Assembly: GCA_964645935.1 (NCBI GenBank)
Contig: CAZYAK010000004.1
Location: 1 to 52,659 of the forward strand
DNA length: 52,659 bases
Direction: 5' to 3'
From: CAZYAK01 sp964645935
GTDB lineage: Bacteria > Patescibacteriota > Gracilibacteria > Peribacterales > Peribacteraceae
A model generated the notes under the pieces. The model was not told the DNA's origin. It ran no database searches and was given only the letters and a program-made list of their open reading frames with translations. Below are positions 15,890-24,812 of the stretch, in pieces (position 1 is the first letter of the stretch; each line of letters begins with the position of its first letter). The translations under genes were made by a program, and so were the position numbers.

Positions 15890-17191
15890 TCACCCGCCGA
15901 ACACGCATTTCCGGAACACCTCCCCCTTCTCCTCAAAATTCTTAAACATCCCGTAGCTTGGGGACGCCGTGGACAGCAGCACGATGTCGCCTTCCGCGGT
16001 CTTGGCCTTGGCCGCCTTCACCGCGTCCTCCATGGTGGGGGATTCATGGAAGCACACGTCCGCGCGCGCGTCGCCGATGGCCTGCCGAATGCGCGGGCCG
16101 CTGCCGGGGAAGAGGATCACGGTGCGGACGGAGGACTTCGCGATGCGCGCTCCCAGCGCCGAAAACGGCACGCCGCGGTCCTGGCCACCCAGGATGATGG
16201 TCTTCACACGGTCGCCGAGCGCGTCCAGCGCCGCGATGGCGGAGTCGGGCGTCGTGGAGATGGCGTCGTCCACCCACTCGATGCCGTCGTGCACCCCCAG
16301 CGATTGCAGGCGGTGGGGCAGACCCTGGAACTCCTTGAGGACCGGCAGCCACAGCTCCTTGGCGACGCCGAAGTGCTCCGCCACCTTGCAGGCTCCCGCG
16401 ATGTTCCCCAGGTTATGGCGCCCGATGAGGCGGATCTCCTTGAGCGTGATGGGCGAGTCGTCGTCCGAGAACGGCACCTTCCTGCCCTGACCCTCCTGGG
16501 CGATGTCCACGGCGCCCGGGGACTTGGCGTTGTAGAAGACGATGTCCCCCGGCCCTTGGAAGCGGCACACGTGCGTCTTGGCGTCTTTGTACGCCTCCAG
16601 CGAGCCGTGATAGTCCAGGTGCTCCGGGAAAAAGCTCGTCACCACGGCGACCGCCGGGCTCACCGCGAGGTCCATCAGCTGATAGCTGCTCATCTCCTCC
16701 ACAAAGAGGACGCCGGGCTTGGCGAGGTCCGCGTACTCCAGTACGGGCTTGCCGATGTTCCCGATGAGGTGGGCGTCCTTGCCGCCGGCTTTGAGGAGCG
16801 CGTGGATGAGCGTGGAGGTCGTGCTCTTGCCCTTCGATCCGGTGATGCCGATGATCGTTGCACCCGTGCCCTCCACTGCGGCGTAGAAGAGCGCGGTGCC
16901 GGACGTGAGCGTACCGCTCGTCCGTAGCGCCTCGATCTCTGGGCCTGGGGGGATGCCGGGGGATTTGATGACCGCGTCGAACGCATCGAGCCCCTGCAGG
17001 AACTCCAGACCCGTCTTGAGACGGGGCTGGAGCGGGCTCGTTGGGGCGACGAGTGCTGCGTTGCCATCGGCGATCGTCACGCGGGCCGTTGGTGCGTGCT
17101 TCTCTAGCGCCGCAAGCGTGGCCTGCCCCTCCTTTCCAAAGCCCAGAATGCAGACGTTCTTGCCGTCGAGATCCGGGAGTCGCAGGGCCAT
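15890..17191 (-). CDS. murD: UDP-N-acetylmuramoyl-L-alanine--glutamate ligase (MurD, possibly MurD2)
   Basis: Predicted 433-residue cytosolic Mur ligase. N-terminal Rossmann-like domain (ILGFGKEGQ), P-loop GITGSKGKSTTSTLI near residue 113, EEMSSYQL, FFPEHLDYHGS, then the LPHRLQ and DDAISTTPDSA blocks of MurD. It adds glutamate to UDP-MurNAc-L-Ala. It starts one base after the murL stop, so the pair is an operon. In Xanthomonas the MurD2 partner of MurL adds L-Glu, which MurL then epimerises; the same order is likely here, but the stereospecificity cannot be read directly. Confidence 0.9.
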   Translation of the reverse strand: MALRLPDLDGKNVCILGFGKEGQATLAALEKHAPTARVTIADGNAALVAPTSPLQPRLKTGLEFLQGLDAFDAVIKSPGIPPGPEIEALRTSGTLTSGTALFYAAVEGTGATIIGITGSKGKSTTSTLIHALLKAGGKDAHLIGNIGKPVLEYADLAKPGVLFVEEMSSYQLMDLAVSPAVAVVTSFFPEHLDYHGSLEAYKDAKTHVCRFQGPGDIVFYNAKSPGAVDIAQEGQGRKVPFSDDDSPITLKEIRLIGRHNLGNIAGACKVAEHFGVAKELWLPVLKEFQGLPHRLQSLGVHDGIEWVDDAISTTPDSAIAALDALGDRVKTIILGGQDRGVPFSALGARIAKSSVRTVILFPGSGPRIRQAIGDARADVCFHESPTMEDAVKAAKAKTAEGDIVLLSTASPSYGMFKNFEEKGEVFRKCVFGG

Positions 17192-17192
17192 G

Positions 17193-18542
17193 TTAGGCGG
17201 GGAGCGCGGAGAGGAAGCCTTCGGGGATCGCGTGCTCGTCGGAGGCCTTCATGGTCTCCTTCAGGAGCGCCTCGGGGTCTTTGATGCCAGGGAGGACCTT
17301 CTCGGTAAACGTCTGCATGGCGGCGGTGCCCTCCAGTTCCCCGCGGCGGTGCGCCAGCACGAAGGCGGCGGCGGTCTCGTCCGGCGTGCCCACGCATTCG
17401 AAGGGCTTGTGGCCTTCCAAGCCGAGCAACTCCTTGTAGAGCACCTGGAGCGCAGGAGCATCGAAGAAGTCACCCCCGAACACCATTTGCAGGTCCTTCT
17501 TGGGCAGGAACGCGGCGAGCAGTGCGTAGGAGAACGCGCACTTGGGGCACGTTCCGCACCAGCGCTTATCCGGCTTCTCGCCCACGATCTTCCAGTTCTT
17601 GTTGCAGCTCGTGAAGAGGCGCAGGTACTGGCGGTGCTTGGTGAGGAGCTCGGCGATCTTCAGCTCGCTCAGCGGCCGCAGGAGGCTGAAGTACTCCACG
17701 CGGTCTGTGACGCTCTCTGCGAGGTACGCCCGGAACGCGCGCTCGAACGCGAGCGACTTGCTCCACTGGTGGTTGATTTCCCGGCCCTTAAACACCACGT
17801 TACCCTCGTTGGCGCTGCGCTCGTTGCTGAAGGCGACGGCGTCGAACTCGTACAGGAGTGCCAGCACCACCGTGACGCACGAGAGGTATGCGGTGATCGG
17901 CACATGGCCGTTGAGGGCGCCATCGGCGTTGAGCTTGAACAGTTCCGGCGCCAGCGCGCGCTTAACGGTGATCATGGGCAGCCGCGCGGTCTCGGCCGTG
18001 GCGTCGATGAGCGGGTGCGCACCCATCCGGAAGAGCGTGACTCCGTGCTTGGCCGCGCGCAGCAGTTCCGCAGTGACGAGCGAATCCTTGCCACCGCCGA
18101 TGGGCACCAGGACGCGGCGGCCCTTCCACGTGTCGGGCCCGGAACCGGGTGCGCGCGGCGTCATCTCGCCGCCGCCGACGGGGAAATGGATGAGGCCCTC
18201 GGAGCCGATGTCGTTTTGGTAGAAGAACTCCCCGAGCCCATGCTCGTACACGTCCTTCCAGAACGCCGCCTCGGCGGGGAGGAGCGAGCCGGAACGGATC
18301 TCGATCTTGGGAGGAAGGCACGTCTTGAAGTAGCTGATGCCGCCGATGAGGTGCAACGCGAACATCGCGCGCCGCAGCTGGTCCGGGTCGTACGTCGCCG
18401 GGCGCGGCCAGTCCTTGGAGGAGGGGAGCGTGAGCGTCTCCGTACACTTCACCTCGTCGTCGAGGGCGTAGCGCAGCTGGATGGTGCCCTCGGAGGGGTC
18501 GAAATCCCAGGAGTCGAATATGAACGTGGAGTACTGTTTCAT
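17193..18542 (-). CDS. murL: MurL, UDP-MurNAc-L-Ala-L-Glu epimerase
   Basis: Predicted 449-residue protein with the MurL hallmarks: PP-loop-like GGGKDS at 149-154, NERSANEGN at 241-249, and a cysteine cluster CGTCPKC at 330-336 near another Cys at 314. MurL uses ATP to invert the terminal L-Glu of UDP-MurNAc-L-Ala-L-Glu to D-Glu, replacing the free D-Glu made by the racemase MurI. The ATG at 18542 gives the expected N-terminus; the frame extends upstream through tRNA-Leu, which cannot be coding. A TAAACT hexamer lies 11 bases before the start. murL and murD are co-directional with a one-base gap. Confidence 0.88.
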   Translation of the reverse strand: MKQYSTFIFDSWDFDPSEGTIQLRYALDDEVKCTETLTLPSSKDWPRPATYDPDQLRRAMFALHLIGGISYFKTCLPPKIEIRSGSLLPAEAAFWKDVYEHGLGEFFYQNDIGSEGLIHFPVGGGEMTPRAPGSGPDTWKGRRVLVPIGGGKDSLVTAELLRAAKHGVTLFRMGAHPLIDATAETARLPMITVKRALAPELFKLNADGALNGHVPITAYLSCVTVVLALLYEFDAVAFSNERSANEGNVVFKGREINHQWSKSLAFERAFRAYLAESVTDRVEYFSLLRPLSELKIAELLTKHRQYLRLFTSCNKNWKIVGEKPDKRWCGTCPKCAFSYALLAAFLPKKDLQMVFGGDFFDAPALQVLYKELLGLEGHKPFECVGTPDETAAAFVLAHRRGELEGTAAMQTFTEKVLPGIKDPEALLKETMKASDEHAIPEGFLSALPA

Positions 18543-18607
18543 GAGGTGCTGGCAGTTTAGCTCAAGATCCTGCCTTCCGCTCGGGAATCCTGTATTCTCC
18601 CCCCTGT

Positions 18608-18691
18608 GCCGGGGTGGCGGAATGGTAGACGCGCACGACTCAAAATCGTGTACCGCAAGGTATGTGGGTTCAAGTCCCGCCCCCGGCACCA
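18608..18691 (+). tRNA. tRNA-Leu (anticodon CAA)
   Basis: Eighty-four bases including an encoded CCA end. Acceptor GCCGGGG pairs with CCCCGGC; the anticodon loop is CTCAAAA; a class II variable arm (TACCGCAAGGTATG) and T loop TTCAAGT are present. A TATTCT hexamer with a TG just before it lies at 18593-18598, nine bases upstream, giving a likely promoter. Confidence 0.95.
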
Positions 18692-18905
18692 GGACAAGGC
18701 ATCACCCCAACACGACGTTTTCTGCTGCCAACCGTCGAGCGACCTTTTGGCCCAATCGCACCACGTCCTCGTCTTCGGCGGTCTCGCGCCGGTCGGTGCC
18801 GGAGGCCTGCCGTTGGTTCCGGGAATCCGTCATACGGATGTTCGAGGGGCCCCCCCTTGGCGGTTCTTACGGGTTCCGTGATCACAAATCTTGCACGTTT
18901 CGCGC

Positions 18906-19529
18906 TCAGTCGCGGGCGCTCAGAGCCACGTTGATGCCGAGCGCCAGGAGCAGTCCGCCCACTACCCTGCCAAAGCCGTGCTGGATCACGGCGAACCGCT
19001 CGCGGATGGGGCGCAGCGACAGCACCGACGCCACGAGCGAGAACCACGCGAAGGTCTGTGCGGACATATAGAAGCCGTACAACGCCTGGAGCATGAGCGG
19101 GGTGCTCGGGTCGATGAGCTGTGTGAAGAGCGCCAGGAAGAAGAGTGTTGCTTTAGGGTTGAGCGCGTTGCAGAGGAATCCGGACCAAAGGGCAGCACTC
19201 GCGCCGATCGCGCGGCGCTCCACGGCTTCCTCGGAAGCCTCTCCATCGGGCTTCCGGGCGAAAAGCGCCTTACAGCCAATGACGATGAGGTACGCCGCGC
19301 CTGCGAGCTTGATGGCGTTGAAGAGCAGGATGGACTGCGAGATCACGAGCCCAATGCCGAGCAGGGAGTACGTCACGTGCACGCCGATTCCCAGCGCGAA
19401 GCCCGCAGCGGTCCAGATGCCTGCGCGGCGCGATCCCGCGAGGCTATTTCGGACGATCAGTGCGAAATCCGGCCCCGGGCTCATCACGGCGAGGAGATGG
19501 ATGGCGGCGAGGGTGACGAAGGTCTTCAT
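18906..19529 (-). CDS. LysE/RhtB-family amino-acid exporter
   Basis: Predicted 207-residue membrane protein with about six spans. The N-terminal block MSPGPDFALIVRNSLAGSRR and the central NPKATLFFLALFTQ are diagnostic of the LysE/RhtB family, which exports amino acids such as homoserine, threonine, leucine or lysine. The substrate cannot be predicted. A TATCGT hexamer precedes a 21-base pyrimidine-rich stretch (CTCTTCCCTCTGTCTC) before the ATG. Promoters for this gene and the BtuF-like gene are divergent within 50 bases. The 214 bases between it and tRNA-Leu hold no recognisable feature. Confidence 0.88.
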   Translation of the reverse strand: MKTFVTLAAIHLLAVMSPGPDFALIVRNSLAGSRRAGIWTAAGFALGIGVHVTYSLLGIGLVISQSILLFNAIKLAGAAYLIVIGCKALFARKPDGEASEEAVERRAIGASAALWSGFLCNALNPKATLFFLALFTQLIDPSTPLMLQALYGFYMSAQTFAWFSLVASVLSLRPIRERFAVIQHGFGRVVGGLLLALGINVALSARD

Positions 19530-19578
19530 GAGACAGAGGGAAGAGCGGCCACGATACCACGGCTGCTAGACTCCGCGC

Positions 19579-20340
19579 ATGCGCCTCGCCTCCCTCTCGC
19601 CGGCCGCCACGGAGATCGTCTGGGCGCTGGGAAAGGGGAGGGATGTGGTCTGCACGGATCAGTTCTCCAACTGGCCCGACGAGGCCAAGACACTCCCACA
19701 CCTGCGCGACCACCAAACAATCGATCCCGAAGCGCTCCACACGCACGCGCCCGAGCTCACGCTCACGGGCACTGTGGTGCAGGAGAAGCTCGCCACCACC
19801 CTGCGCGCCGCCGGATTTGCGGTCGCGCACCAGGATCCGCGCCTCCTCTCGGAGGTGTGGCAGGCGGTGCGGCAGCTCGGCACTATCCTGGACGCGGAGC
19901 CGGAAGCAGAGCGCGTGGTACTCCAGATGCAGCAGGCGCTCAATGCCGTACAGACCAAGGCGCGTCTGTTGCCGCGCCGTCCCAAGGTGTACGTGGAGGA
20001 GTGGCATCGGCCGCCCATGGCCTCGGGCAACTGGGTGCCGGAGATCGTACGCATCGCGGGTGGCGAGCCGTTCCCGATCCCGCCTGGGCAGCTGAGCCGG
20101 GAAGTGACGCTTGCGGAGGTGGTGAAGTTTGACCCCGACCTCATCGTCATCAGTTGGTGCGGTGCCGCAGCGCTTGCGGACAAGGCACTGCTCTTGGAGC
20201 GTGCGGGGTGGCAGGACGTCCGAGCGGTGAAGCAGGGCGCAGTGCGTGTCATTGACGATTCGCTGCTCAACCGCCCCGGGCCGCGCCTTGCGGAGGGCGC
20301 GCAGCGGATCTACGGATGGTTGTTCGAACTCACACACTGA
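19579..20340 (+). CDS. BtuF-like substrate-binding protein without signal peptide
   Basis: Predicted 253-residue protein of the BtuF/FhuD class of helical-backbone binding proteins. SLSPAATEIVWALG at residues 5-18 and a C-terminal half with EIVRIAGGEP, KFDPDLIVIS and RPGPRLAEG match cobalamin- or siderophore-binding members. Normal members are exported, yet this protein begins directly at the binding fold. A TAGACT hexamer (19567-19572) ends 6 bases before the ATG, which fixes the start and leaves no room for a signal. No btuC or btuD genes are nearby, so a cytosolic binding role is possible. The ligand is unknown. Confidence 0.82.
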   Translation: MRLASLSPAATEIVWALGKGRDVVCTDQFSNWPDEAKTLPHLRDHQTIDPEALHTHAPELTLTGTVVQEKLATTLRAAGFAVAHQDPRLLSEVWQAVRQLGTILDAEPEAERVVLQMQQALNAVQTKARLLPRRPKVYVEEWHRPPMASGNWVPEIVRIAGGEPFPIPPGQLSREVTLAEVVKFDPDLIVISWCGAAALADKALLLERAGWQDVRAVKQGAVRVIDDSLLNRPGPRLAEGAQRIYGWLFELTH

Positions 20341-20398
20341 CGCCTTGCCCGCCGCCACCTCCCCACCGTATCGTGCCGGCACTTCACCCCTCCCGCCC

Positions 20399-21034
20399 AT
20401 GGCCACCTTCGCCGACCTCGACCAGCAGATCGCCAAGCAGAGCCTCCTGCTCCACCCGTTCTACGTGAAGTGGACCAAGGGCGAGCTGACCCGTGAGGAC
20501 CTGCAGGTCTACGCCAAGGAGTACTACCACCTGGTGGCCCGCATCCCCGGCATCGTGGAGCGCGTGGCGGTGCGCGCGAAGGAGGATTCCCTGCGTGCGC
20601 AAATCGAGCAGAACGCCCGCGAGGAGCATGAGCATGTGGCGCTCTGGGAGCGTTTTGCCAAGAGCCTCGGCATCCAGACCGCGGAGCTTCAGGCGCACGT
20701 TGCGTCGGATACGGTGCAGGGAGCCGTCGCGGAGCTGGAGACGCTGGCCGAAGGATCCTTCGAGGACGGCCTCGTGGCGATGTACGCCCTGGAGGCCGAG
20801 CTGCCCGCCATCGCCCGTACCAAGATGGACGGTCTCAAGGAGTTCTACGGCCTCACGTCCGAGGACGCGCAGATCTACTTTGAGGAGCACCTCAAGGAAG
20901 AGAAGCACCTCGCTGTGTGGCGCGCCGCGGGCCTGCCCGACGGTGCAGAGGTCCCGGCCGCTCGCTCGCTCGCAGCCCAGAACCGCGTGTTGGACGCCGT
21001 GTGCGAGGAAGCGGGAATCGCCATGGCGTGCTGA
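20399..21034 (+). CDS. CADD/TenA-PqqC-like diiron (haem-oxygenase fold) protein
   Basis: Predicted 211-residue all-helical protein. The segments LHPFYVKWTKGELT, EYYHLVARIPG, EEHEHVALWERFA, YALEAELPAIA and IYFEEHLKEEKH resemble the CADD branch of the TenA/PqqC/haem-oxygenase superfamily. Possible metal ligands are Glu70, His77, Glu132, His164, Glu167 or Glu168, and His170. CADD of Chlamydia makes p-aminobenzoate from its own tyrosine; a folate role here is possible but unproven. The ATG lies 58 bases after the BtuF-like stop with a CT-rich leader (CACCCCTCCCGCCC), so the two may form an operon. Confidence 0.8.
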   Translation: MATFADLDQQIAKQSLLLHPFYVKWTKGELTREDLQVYAKEYYHLVARIPGIVERVAVRAKEDSLRAQIEQNAREEHEHVALWERFAKSLGIQTAELQAHVASDTVQGAVAELETLAEGSFEDGLVAMYALEAELPAIARTKMDGLKEFYGLTSEDAQIYFEEHLKEEKHLAVWRAAGLPDGAEVPAARSLAAQNRVLDAVCEEAGIAMAC

Positions 21035-21044
21035 GGGGTTTCCC

Positions 21045-21154
21045 GTGCTTCGATACGCCCGAACTGCTGTTCGGGCTACTCAGCATGACACGTTTTGCCC
21101 GTATATCGTGTCATGCTGAGTAGCTCAAGCCGGAGCTTGAGCGTATCGAAGCAC
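21045..21154. repeat. REP-like inverted repeat (copy 2, complete hairpin)
   Basis: The 110 bases form a near-complete inverted repeat: GTGCTTCGATACGC ... CTACTCAGCATGACACG, a short spacer, then CGTGTCATGCTGAGTAG ... GCGTATCGAAGCAC. Each arm carries its own small hairpin (CCCGAACTGCTGTTCGGG and GCTCAAGCCGGAGCTTGAGC). This is the arrangement of a REP doublet. It lies in the gap between the CADD-like and glutamate dehydrogenase genes. Confidence 0.85.
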
Positions 21155-21230
21155 ATGTAGCTGCTGCGGCCGTCCCCAGATACGAACAAGGCAATTGTGC
21201 CCGATCATTCCGGGGCCTACGCTCTCCTTA

Positions 21231-22520
21231 ATGGCCTCCTCCACTCCCTACACCCGCTTCCAGCGCAACCTCCAGGAGACAATGGATCTGCTCAAGCTCT
21301 CGGCTTCCGAGCGCAAACTCCTCCAAGAGCCTCAACATATCCACAAGCAGAATCTCGCCATCACCCGGGACGATGGCACCCAGGTCTCGTTTCCGGCGTT
21401 CCGCGTGCAGTTCAACGACGCGCGCGGGCCCTACAAGGGCGGCATCCGCTACCACCCGTTGGCCGACGAAGACGAAGTAAAAGCACTGGCCGCGCTCATG
21501 GCCATCAAGACCGCCGTGGTAAACATTCCCTTCGGCGGCGCCAAAGGGGGAGTGCAGTGCGATCCGAAAACGCTTTCCAAGAAGGAGGTGCAGGCAGTGT
21601 CACGCGCGTACGTACGTGCGTTCCTCAGCCACTTGGGTCCGGACATCGACTGCCCAGCTCCGGACGTGAATACGAACCCCGACATCATGGCCTGGATGCG
21701 CGACGAGTACGAGAAGGCCACGCGCACCTACGCGCCGGCGATGATCACCGGGAAGCCCTTGTCGTACGGGGGATCTCGGGGGAGGGGAGAGGCCACGGCC
21801 CGCGGTGGATTCTGTATTCTCGAGGAGATGATCCAGGGCGAGGGCCTCGACCCCAAAGACCTCCGAGTGGTAGTACAGGGCTTCGGCAACGCGGGCGGCA
21901 CCATGGCCAAGATGCTCCAGACCGCGGGCTTCGCGGTGGTAGGCATTTCGGATTCGCACGGCGGCATCTACTCCGAGCAGGGGCTGGACCCCCTGCGCAT
22001 CGACAAGTACAAGCGCAAGACGGGCTCCGTGACGGGCGAATACTGCGAGGGTTCCGTCTGCGACCTGGAGAAGATGAACATGGACGGCGTGCAGGTGGTC
22101 ACCAACGAGCAACTGCTGGAGATGCCGTGTGACATCCTCATTCCCGCTGCGCTCGATAACGTCATCACCGCGGAGAACGCCGCCAGGATCCAGGCCAAGT
22201 ACGTCCTGGAGTTGGCAAACGGCCCCACGACCCCAGAGGCGGATGCCATATTGGAACAGAAGGGCGTGCGTATCATCCCCGACGTTCTGGCCAATGCAGG
22301 CGGCGTGACGGTGAGCTACTTCGAGTGGACGCAGGGACGCAGCGGCGAACAGTGGACCGACGAGTACGTAGACTCCGAGCTCAAGCGCATCATGCTCGCT
22401 GGCTACCAGGCCGTGCGACGAGAAGTGCACCGCAAAGGCCTCACGTACCGCCAGGCCGCGTTCGTTGTGGGAGTGCGCCGCATCGTGGACACCATGCGCG
22501 TGCGCGGATGGACGACGTGA
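21231..22520 (+). CDS. gdhA: Glutamate dehydrogenase (Glu/Leu/Phe/Val dehydrogenase family)
   Basis: Predicted 429-residue enzyme interconverting glutamate and 2-oxoglutarate plus ammonia. Substrate-binding block GPYKGGIRYHP near residue 62, catalytic Lys region MAIKTAVVNIPFGGAKGG, PAPDVNTNPDIMAWM, and the Rossmann fingerprint QGFGNAGG are all present. Length fits the hexameric class. Coenzyme preference was not resolved. TACGCT at 21218-21223 ends 7 bases before the ATG at 21231, favouring that start over one 12 codons upstream. Its stop abuts the convergent kinase stop with no gap. Confidence 0.93.
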   Translation: MASSTPYTRFQRNLQETMDLLKLSASERKLLQEPQHIHKQNLAITRDDGTQVSFPAFRVQFNDARGPYKGGIRYHPLADEDEVKALAALMAIKTAVVNIPFGGAKGGVQCDPKTLSKKEVQAVSRAYVRAFLSHLGPDIDCPAPDVNTNPDIMAWMRDEYEKATRTYAPAMITGKPLSYGGSRGRGEATARGGFCILEEMIQGEGLDPKDLRVVVQGFGNAGGTMAKMLQTAGFAVVGISDSHGGIYSEQGLDPLRIDKYKRKTGSVTGEYCEGSVCDLEKMNMDGVQVVTNEQLLEMPCDILIPAALDNVITAENAARIQAKYVLELANGPTTPEADAILEQKGVRIIPDVLANAGGVTVSYFEWTQGRSGEQWTDEYVDSELKRIMLAGYQAVRREVHRKGLTYRQAAFVVGVRRIVDTMRVRGWTT

Positions 22521-23666
22521 TCACTCGGGGAGTAGGGCGCGTAGCATCTCCACCGCCTGGTTCGCCGACGGACGGTCGCACATCGGTGCGAGGAGCGCCG
22601 CGATGACTCGCTCGAACCGACAATCCCGTACAGGAAGCGTTTCTTGTGTTGTCCGTCGTTCCCGCCGCGCCGCGTCCTCCGCTGCACGTACCCCGCGCCA
22701 ACGGCCAGCATCGATCGCCTCTCGTAGTCGTTGCCAGTCCGTCATGCGCCGGAACGGGCTCCGCGCATACCCCTCCCAGGCGATGGCTCCCAGCGCGTAG
22801 ACGTCCGCAGCCCGGTCCCGCGGTCCGCCTGCCAGCACGCGCGGATCCGCGTACCCGCGGGTAGCTTCTACCAGGGACCCATCTGCATCGTTCCCGTCGC
22901 GCGTTGCCAGCCCGAAATCGACAAGCCAAGCCCGAGGCGCCTGCCCGGATCCCCACGGCGTCCCCACAAGCACGTTGTCGGGCGTGACGTCACCGTGCGC
23001 GATTCCGTGCGCGTGGAGGCTTGCTAGGGTCTCCGCCGTGCCGGTCCACGCTTCCGCCAGCGCCGGTGCGGGACCAGGTGTTCCCAGACTGTGCAGCGAG
23101 CGCAGCGGCGAGCCCTCGAGCAATTCTTCCACCAGGAACGGCCCTTCCCCCGTCTCGCCGCGCCCCAGTAAACGCGGCACACCCACCACCCGGAGCTCGG
23201 CCAGCACATCCGCTTCCTCTCGCAGATGAACGTCAGCGAGGGGATCGCCGGAGGAGACTTTTACCGCCGCCCGTCCCACCCGTTCTACTTCCGCGTCCCA
23301 GAGGCTCCCGAACCCGCCTTTACCCAGTCGGTCATGTAAGACAGCCAGGGATCCATCTGTTAGGCGGCACGCTCGCGGGCGCGGCCGGGGCTCTCCCAGG
23401 CTCCCCAGTACCTCCTCCACCCACCAGCGCACCGTCCTTCCCCGTCGTTCGATGAGTGCGCGTGGGCCGTCACGCAGTGTCGTCACCAGCGCCTCGCGTG
23501 CATCGGCGATGTTTGCGTCCCCTCGCAGCTGCAGCGTCGGTATCAGATCGGTGACGCCGACGCGTCGGAGGAGTGTGAGTAGGTCGCACGTGTCGCGGTC
23601 TGGGGCGCGGCTGGAGCAGTCCGGATCGTCGGTGGTGGTGAGGAGGGGGCAGGCGCGGAGGGGCAT
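22521..23666 (-). CDS. Eukaryotic-like Ser/Thr protein kinase
   Basis: Predicted 381-residue protein with a Hanks-type kinase domain: glycine-rich loop LGKGGFGSLW, ATP-anchoring Lys in RAAVKVS, catalytic loop HGDVTPDN (usual HRDLKPEN), metal-binding DFG in VDFGLATRD, and an ADVYALGAIAWE block. The N-terminal 95 residues are helical and unrecognised. No membrane span or PASTA domain is seen, so it is cytosolic. The start is uncertain; an ATG at 23723 would add 19 residues. The catalytic loop has Gly for Arg, as in so-called non-RD kinases, suggesting it does not need activation-loop phosphorylation. Confidence 0.85.
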   Translation of the reverse strand: MPLRACPLLTTTDDPDCSSRAPDRDTCDLLTLLRRVGVTDLIPTLQLRGDANIADAREALVTTLRDGPRALIERRGRTVRWWVEEVLGSLGEPRPRPRACRLTDGSLAVLHDRLGKGGFGSLWDAEVERVGRAAVKVSSGDPLADVHLREEADVLAELRVVGVPRLLGRGETGEGPFLVEELLEGSPLRSLHSLGTPGPAPALAEAWTGTAETLASLHAHGIAHGDVTPDNVLVGTPWGSGQAPRAWLVDFGLATRDGNDADGSLVEATRGYADPRVLAGGPRDRAADVYALGAIAWEGYARSPFRRMTDWQRLREAIDAGRWRGVRAAEDAARRERRTTQETLPVRDCRFERVIAALLAPMCDRPSANQAVEMLRALLPE

Positions 23667-23859
23667 GTGCGCTATCCCACCATGCCATCGGTATCGCGGG
23701 GCGGATCGCTGAGCAAGACCCATCCGCGCATCAGCCGTCCTGCGCGGACGGATGCGGCGCTACACGTTCCGGCGCCGAGCGGAACGCGTCGGCGTCACCG
23801 CATCTTGAGGCATGCCCGCCTAACCCGTAGGCTCACTACATCCTTTCCGTCCCGTCTTC

Positions 23860-24786
23860 ATGTACGATGTTCTGATCATCGGCCTCGGCTGCGCTGGCTA
23901 CACTGCGGCCATTTACAGCGCTCGCTACAAGCTGAAGACGTTGCTCATCGGCGCCGAGGAAGGGGGCATGGGCAACACCGCCGCGGAGGTGGGCAACTGG
24001 CCCGGTGACATCGAGATCCGCGGCCCGGACCTCATGGAGAGGTTCAAGAAGCACGCGCAGAGCTTTGAGGAGGTCACGTCCGTCATCGCCAAGATCGAGA
24101 AGCTGGAAAAGATTCCGGGCGGCTTCCGCGCGCACCTGGAGGGCGGCAGAGTAGAGGAAGCGAAGACTGTTATCTTGGCCACAGGCTCAAACAAGCGGCA
24201 CCTCGGTGTATTGGGCGAGGAACGCCTTTCCGGCAAGGGCGTCACCTACTGCGCGACCTGCGACGCGTTCTTCTACAAGAAAAAGACCGTTGCCGTCATT
24301 GGGGGAGGGGACTCGGCCGTGGAGGGCGCTGCCATCGCCGCACAAGTAGCCGCCAAGGTGTACCTGGTCCATCGCCGCAAGGATTTCCGCGCAGAGCCGT
24401 ACTGGGTGGATAAGGTGAAGTCGTCGCCCAACATCGTCTTCGTGCTGGAAAACGGTCTGGAGGAGATCCAAGGCGACCAGCGCGTCTCGGGAATCAAGCT
24501 CAAGAAGCCCTTCGAGGGCAAGGACGTCCTGCCGGTGGACGGCGTGTTTATCGAGATCGGATCCGATCCGGCCACGCGGCTCGCCACACAGCTTGGTGCC
24601 AAGGTGGATGCCAAGGGCTATTTGCAGGTGGATGCCTCCATGGCTACGTCCGTGCCCGGTCTCTTTGGAGCTGGTGACGTCACCTCCGGGAGCAACCACT
24701 TCGCGCAGTTTGTCACCGCGGCGGGCGAGGCGGGCACCGCAGCAAACAGTGTGTTCAACTACCTGAGCACCGCCCCCGCCGCCTGA
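23860..24786 (+). CDS. trxB: Thioredoxin reductase (FAD, NADPH)
   Basis: Predicted 308-residue flavoprotein. FAD-binding motif IIGLGCAGYTAA at the N-terminus, redox-active CATC at Cys131 and Cys134, NAD(P)-binding VIGGGDSAVEGA, and the C-terminal FAD motif GLFGAGDVTSG. HRRKDFRA matches the NADPH-preferring HRRxxFR pattern. The ATG follows a pyrimidine-rich leader (ATCCTTTCCGTCCCGTCTTC) and a TAGGCT hexamer at 23828-23833. No thioredoxin gene is in the window. Confidence 0.93.
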   Translation: MYDVLIIGLGCAGYTAAIYSARYKLKTLLIGAEEGGMGNTAAEVGNWPGDIEIRGPDLMERFKKHAQSFEEVTSVIAKIEKLEKIPGGFRAHLEGGRVEEAKTVILATGSNKRHLGVLGEERLSGKGVTYCATCDAFFYKKKTVAVIGGGDSAVEGAAIAAQVAAKVYLVHRRKDFRAEPYWVDKVKSSPNIVFVLENGLEEIQGDQRVSGIKLKKPFEGKDVLPVDGVFIEIGSDPATRLATQLGAKVDAKGYLQVDASMATSVPGLFGAGDVTSGSNHFAQFVTAAGEAGTAANSVFNYLSTAPAA

Positions 24787-24812
24787 GCGCGGGAGGCTGC
24801 TAGACTCGCGGC

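Noticed and set aside
18542..18689. Longer MurL start upstream of 18542
   Set aside because: It would read through the tRNA-Leu gene.
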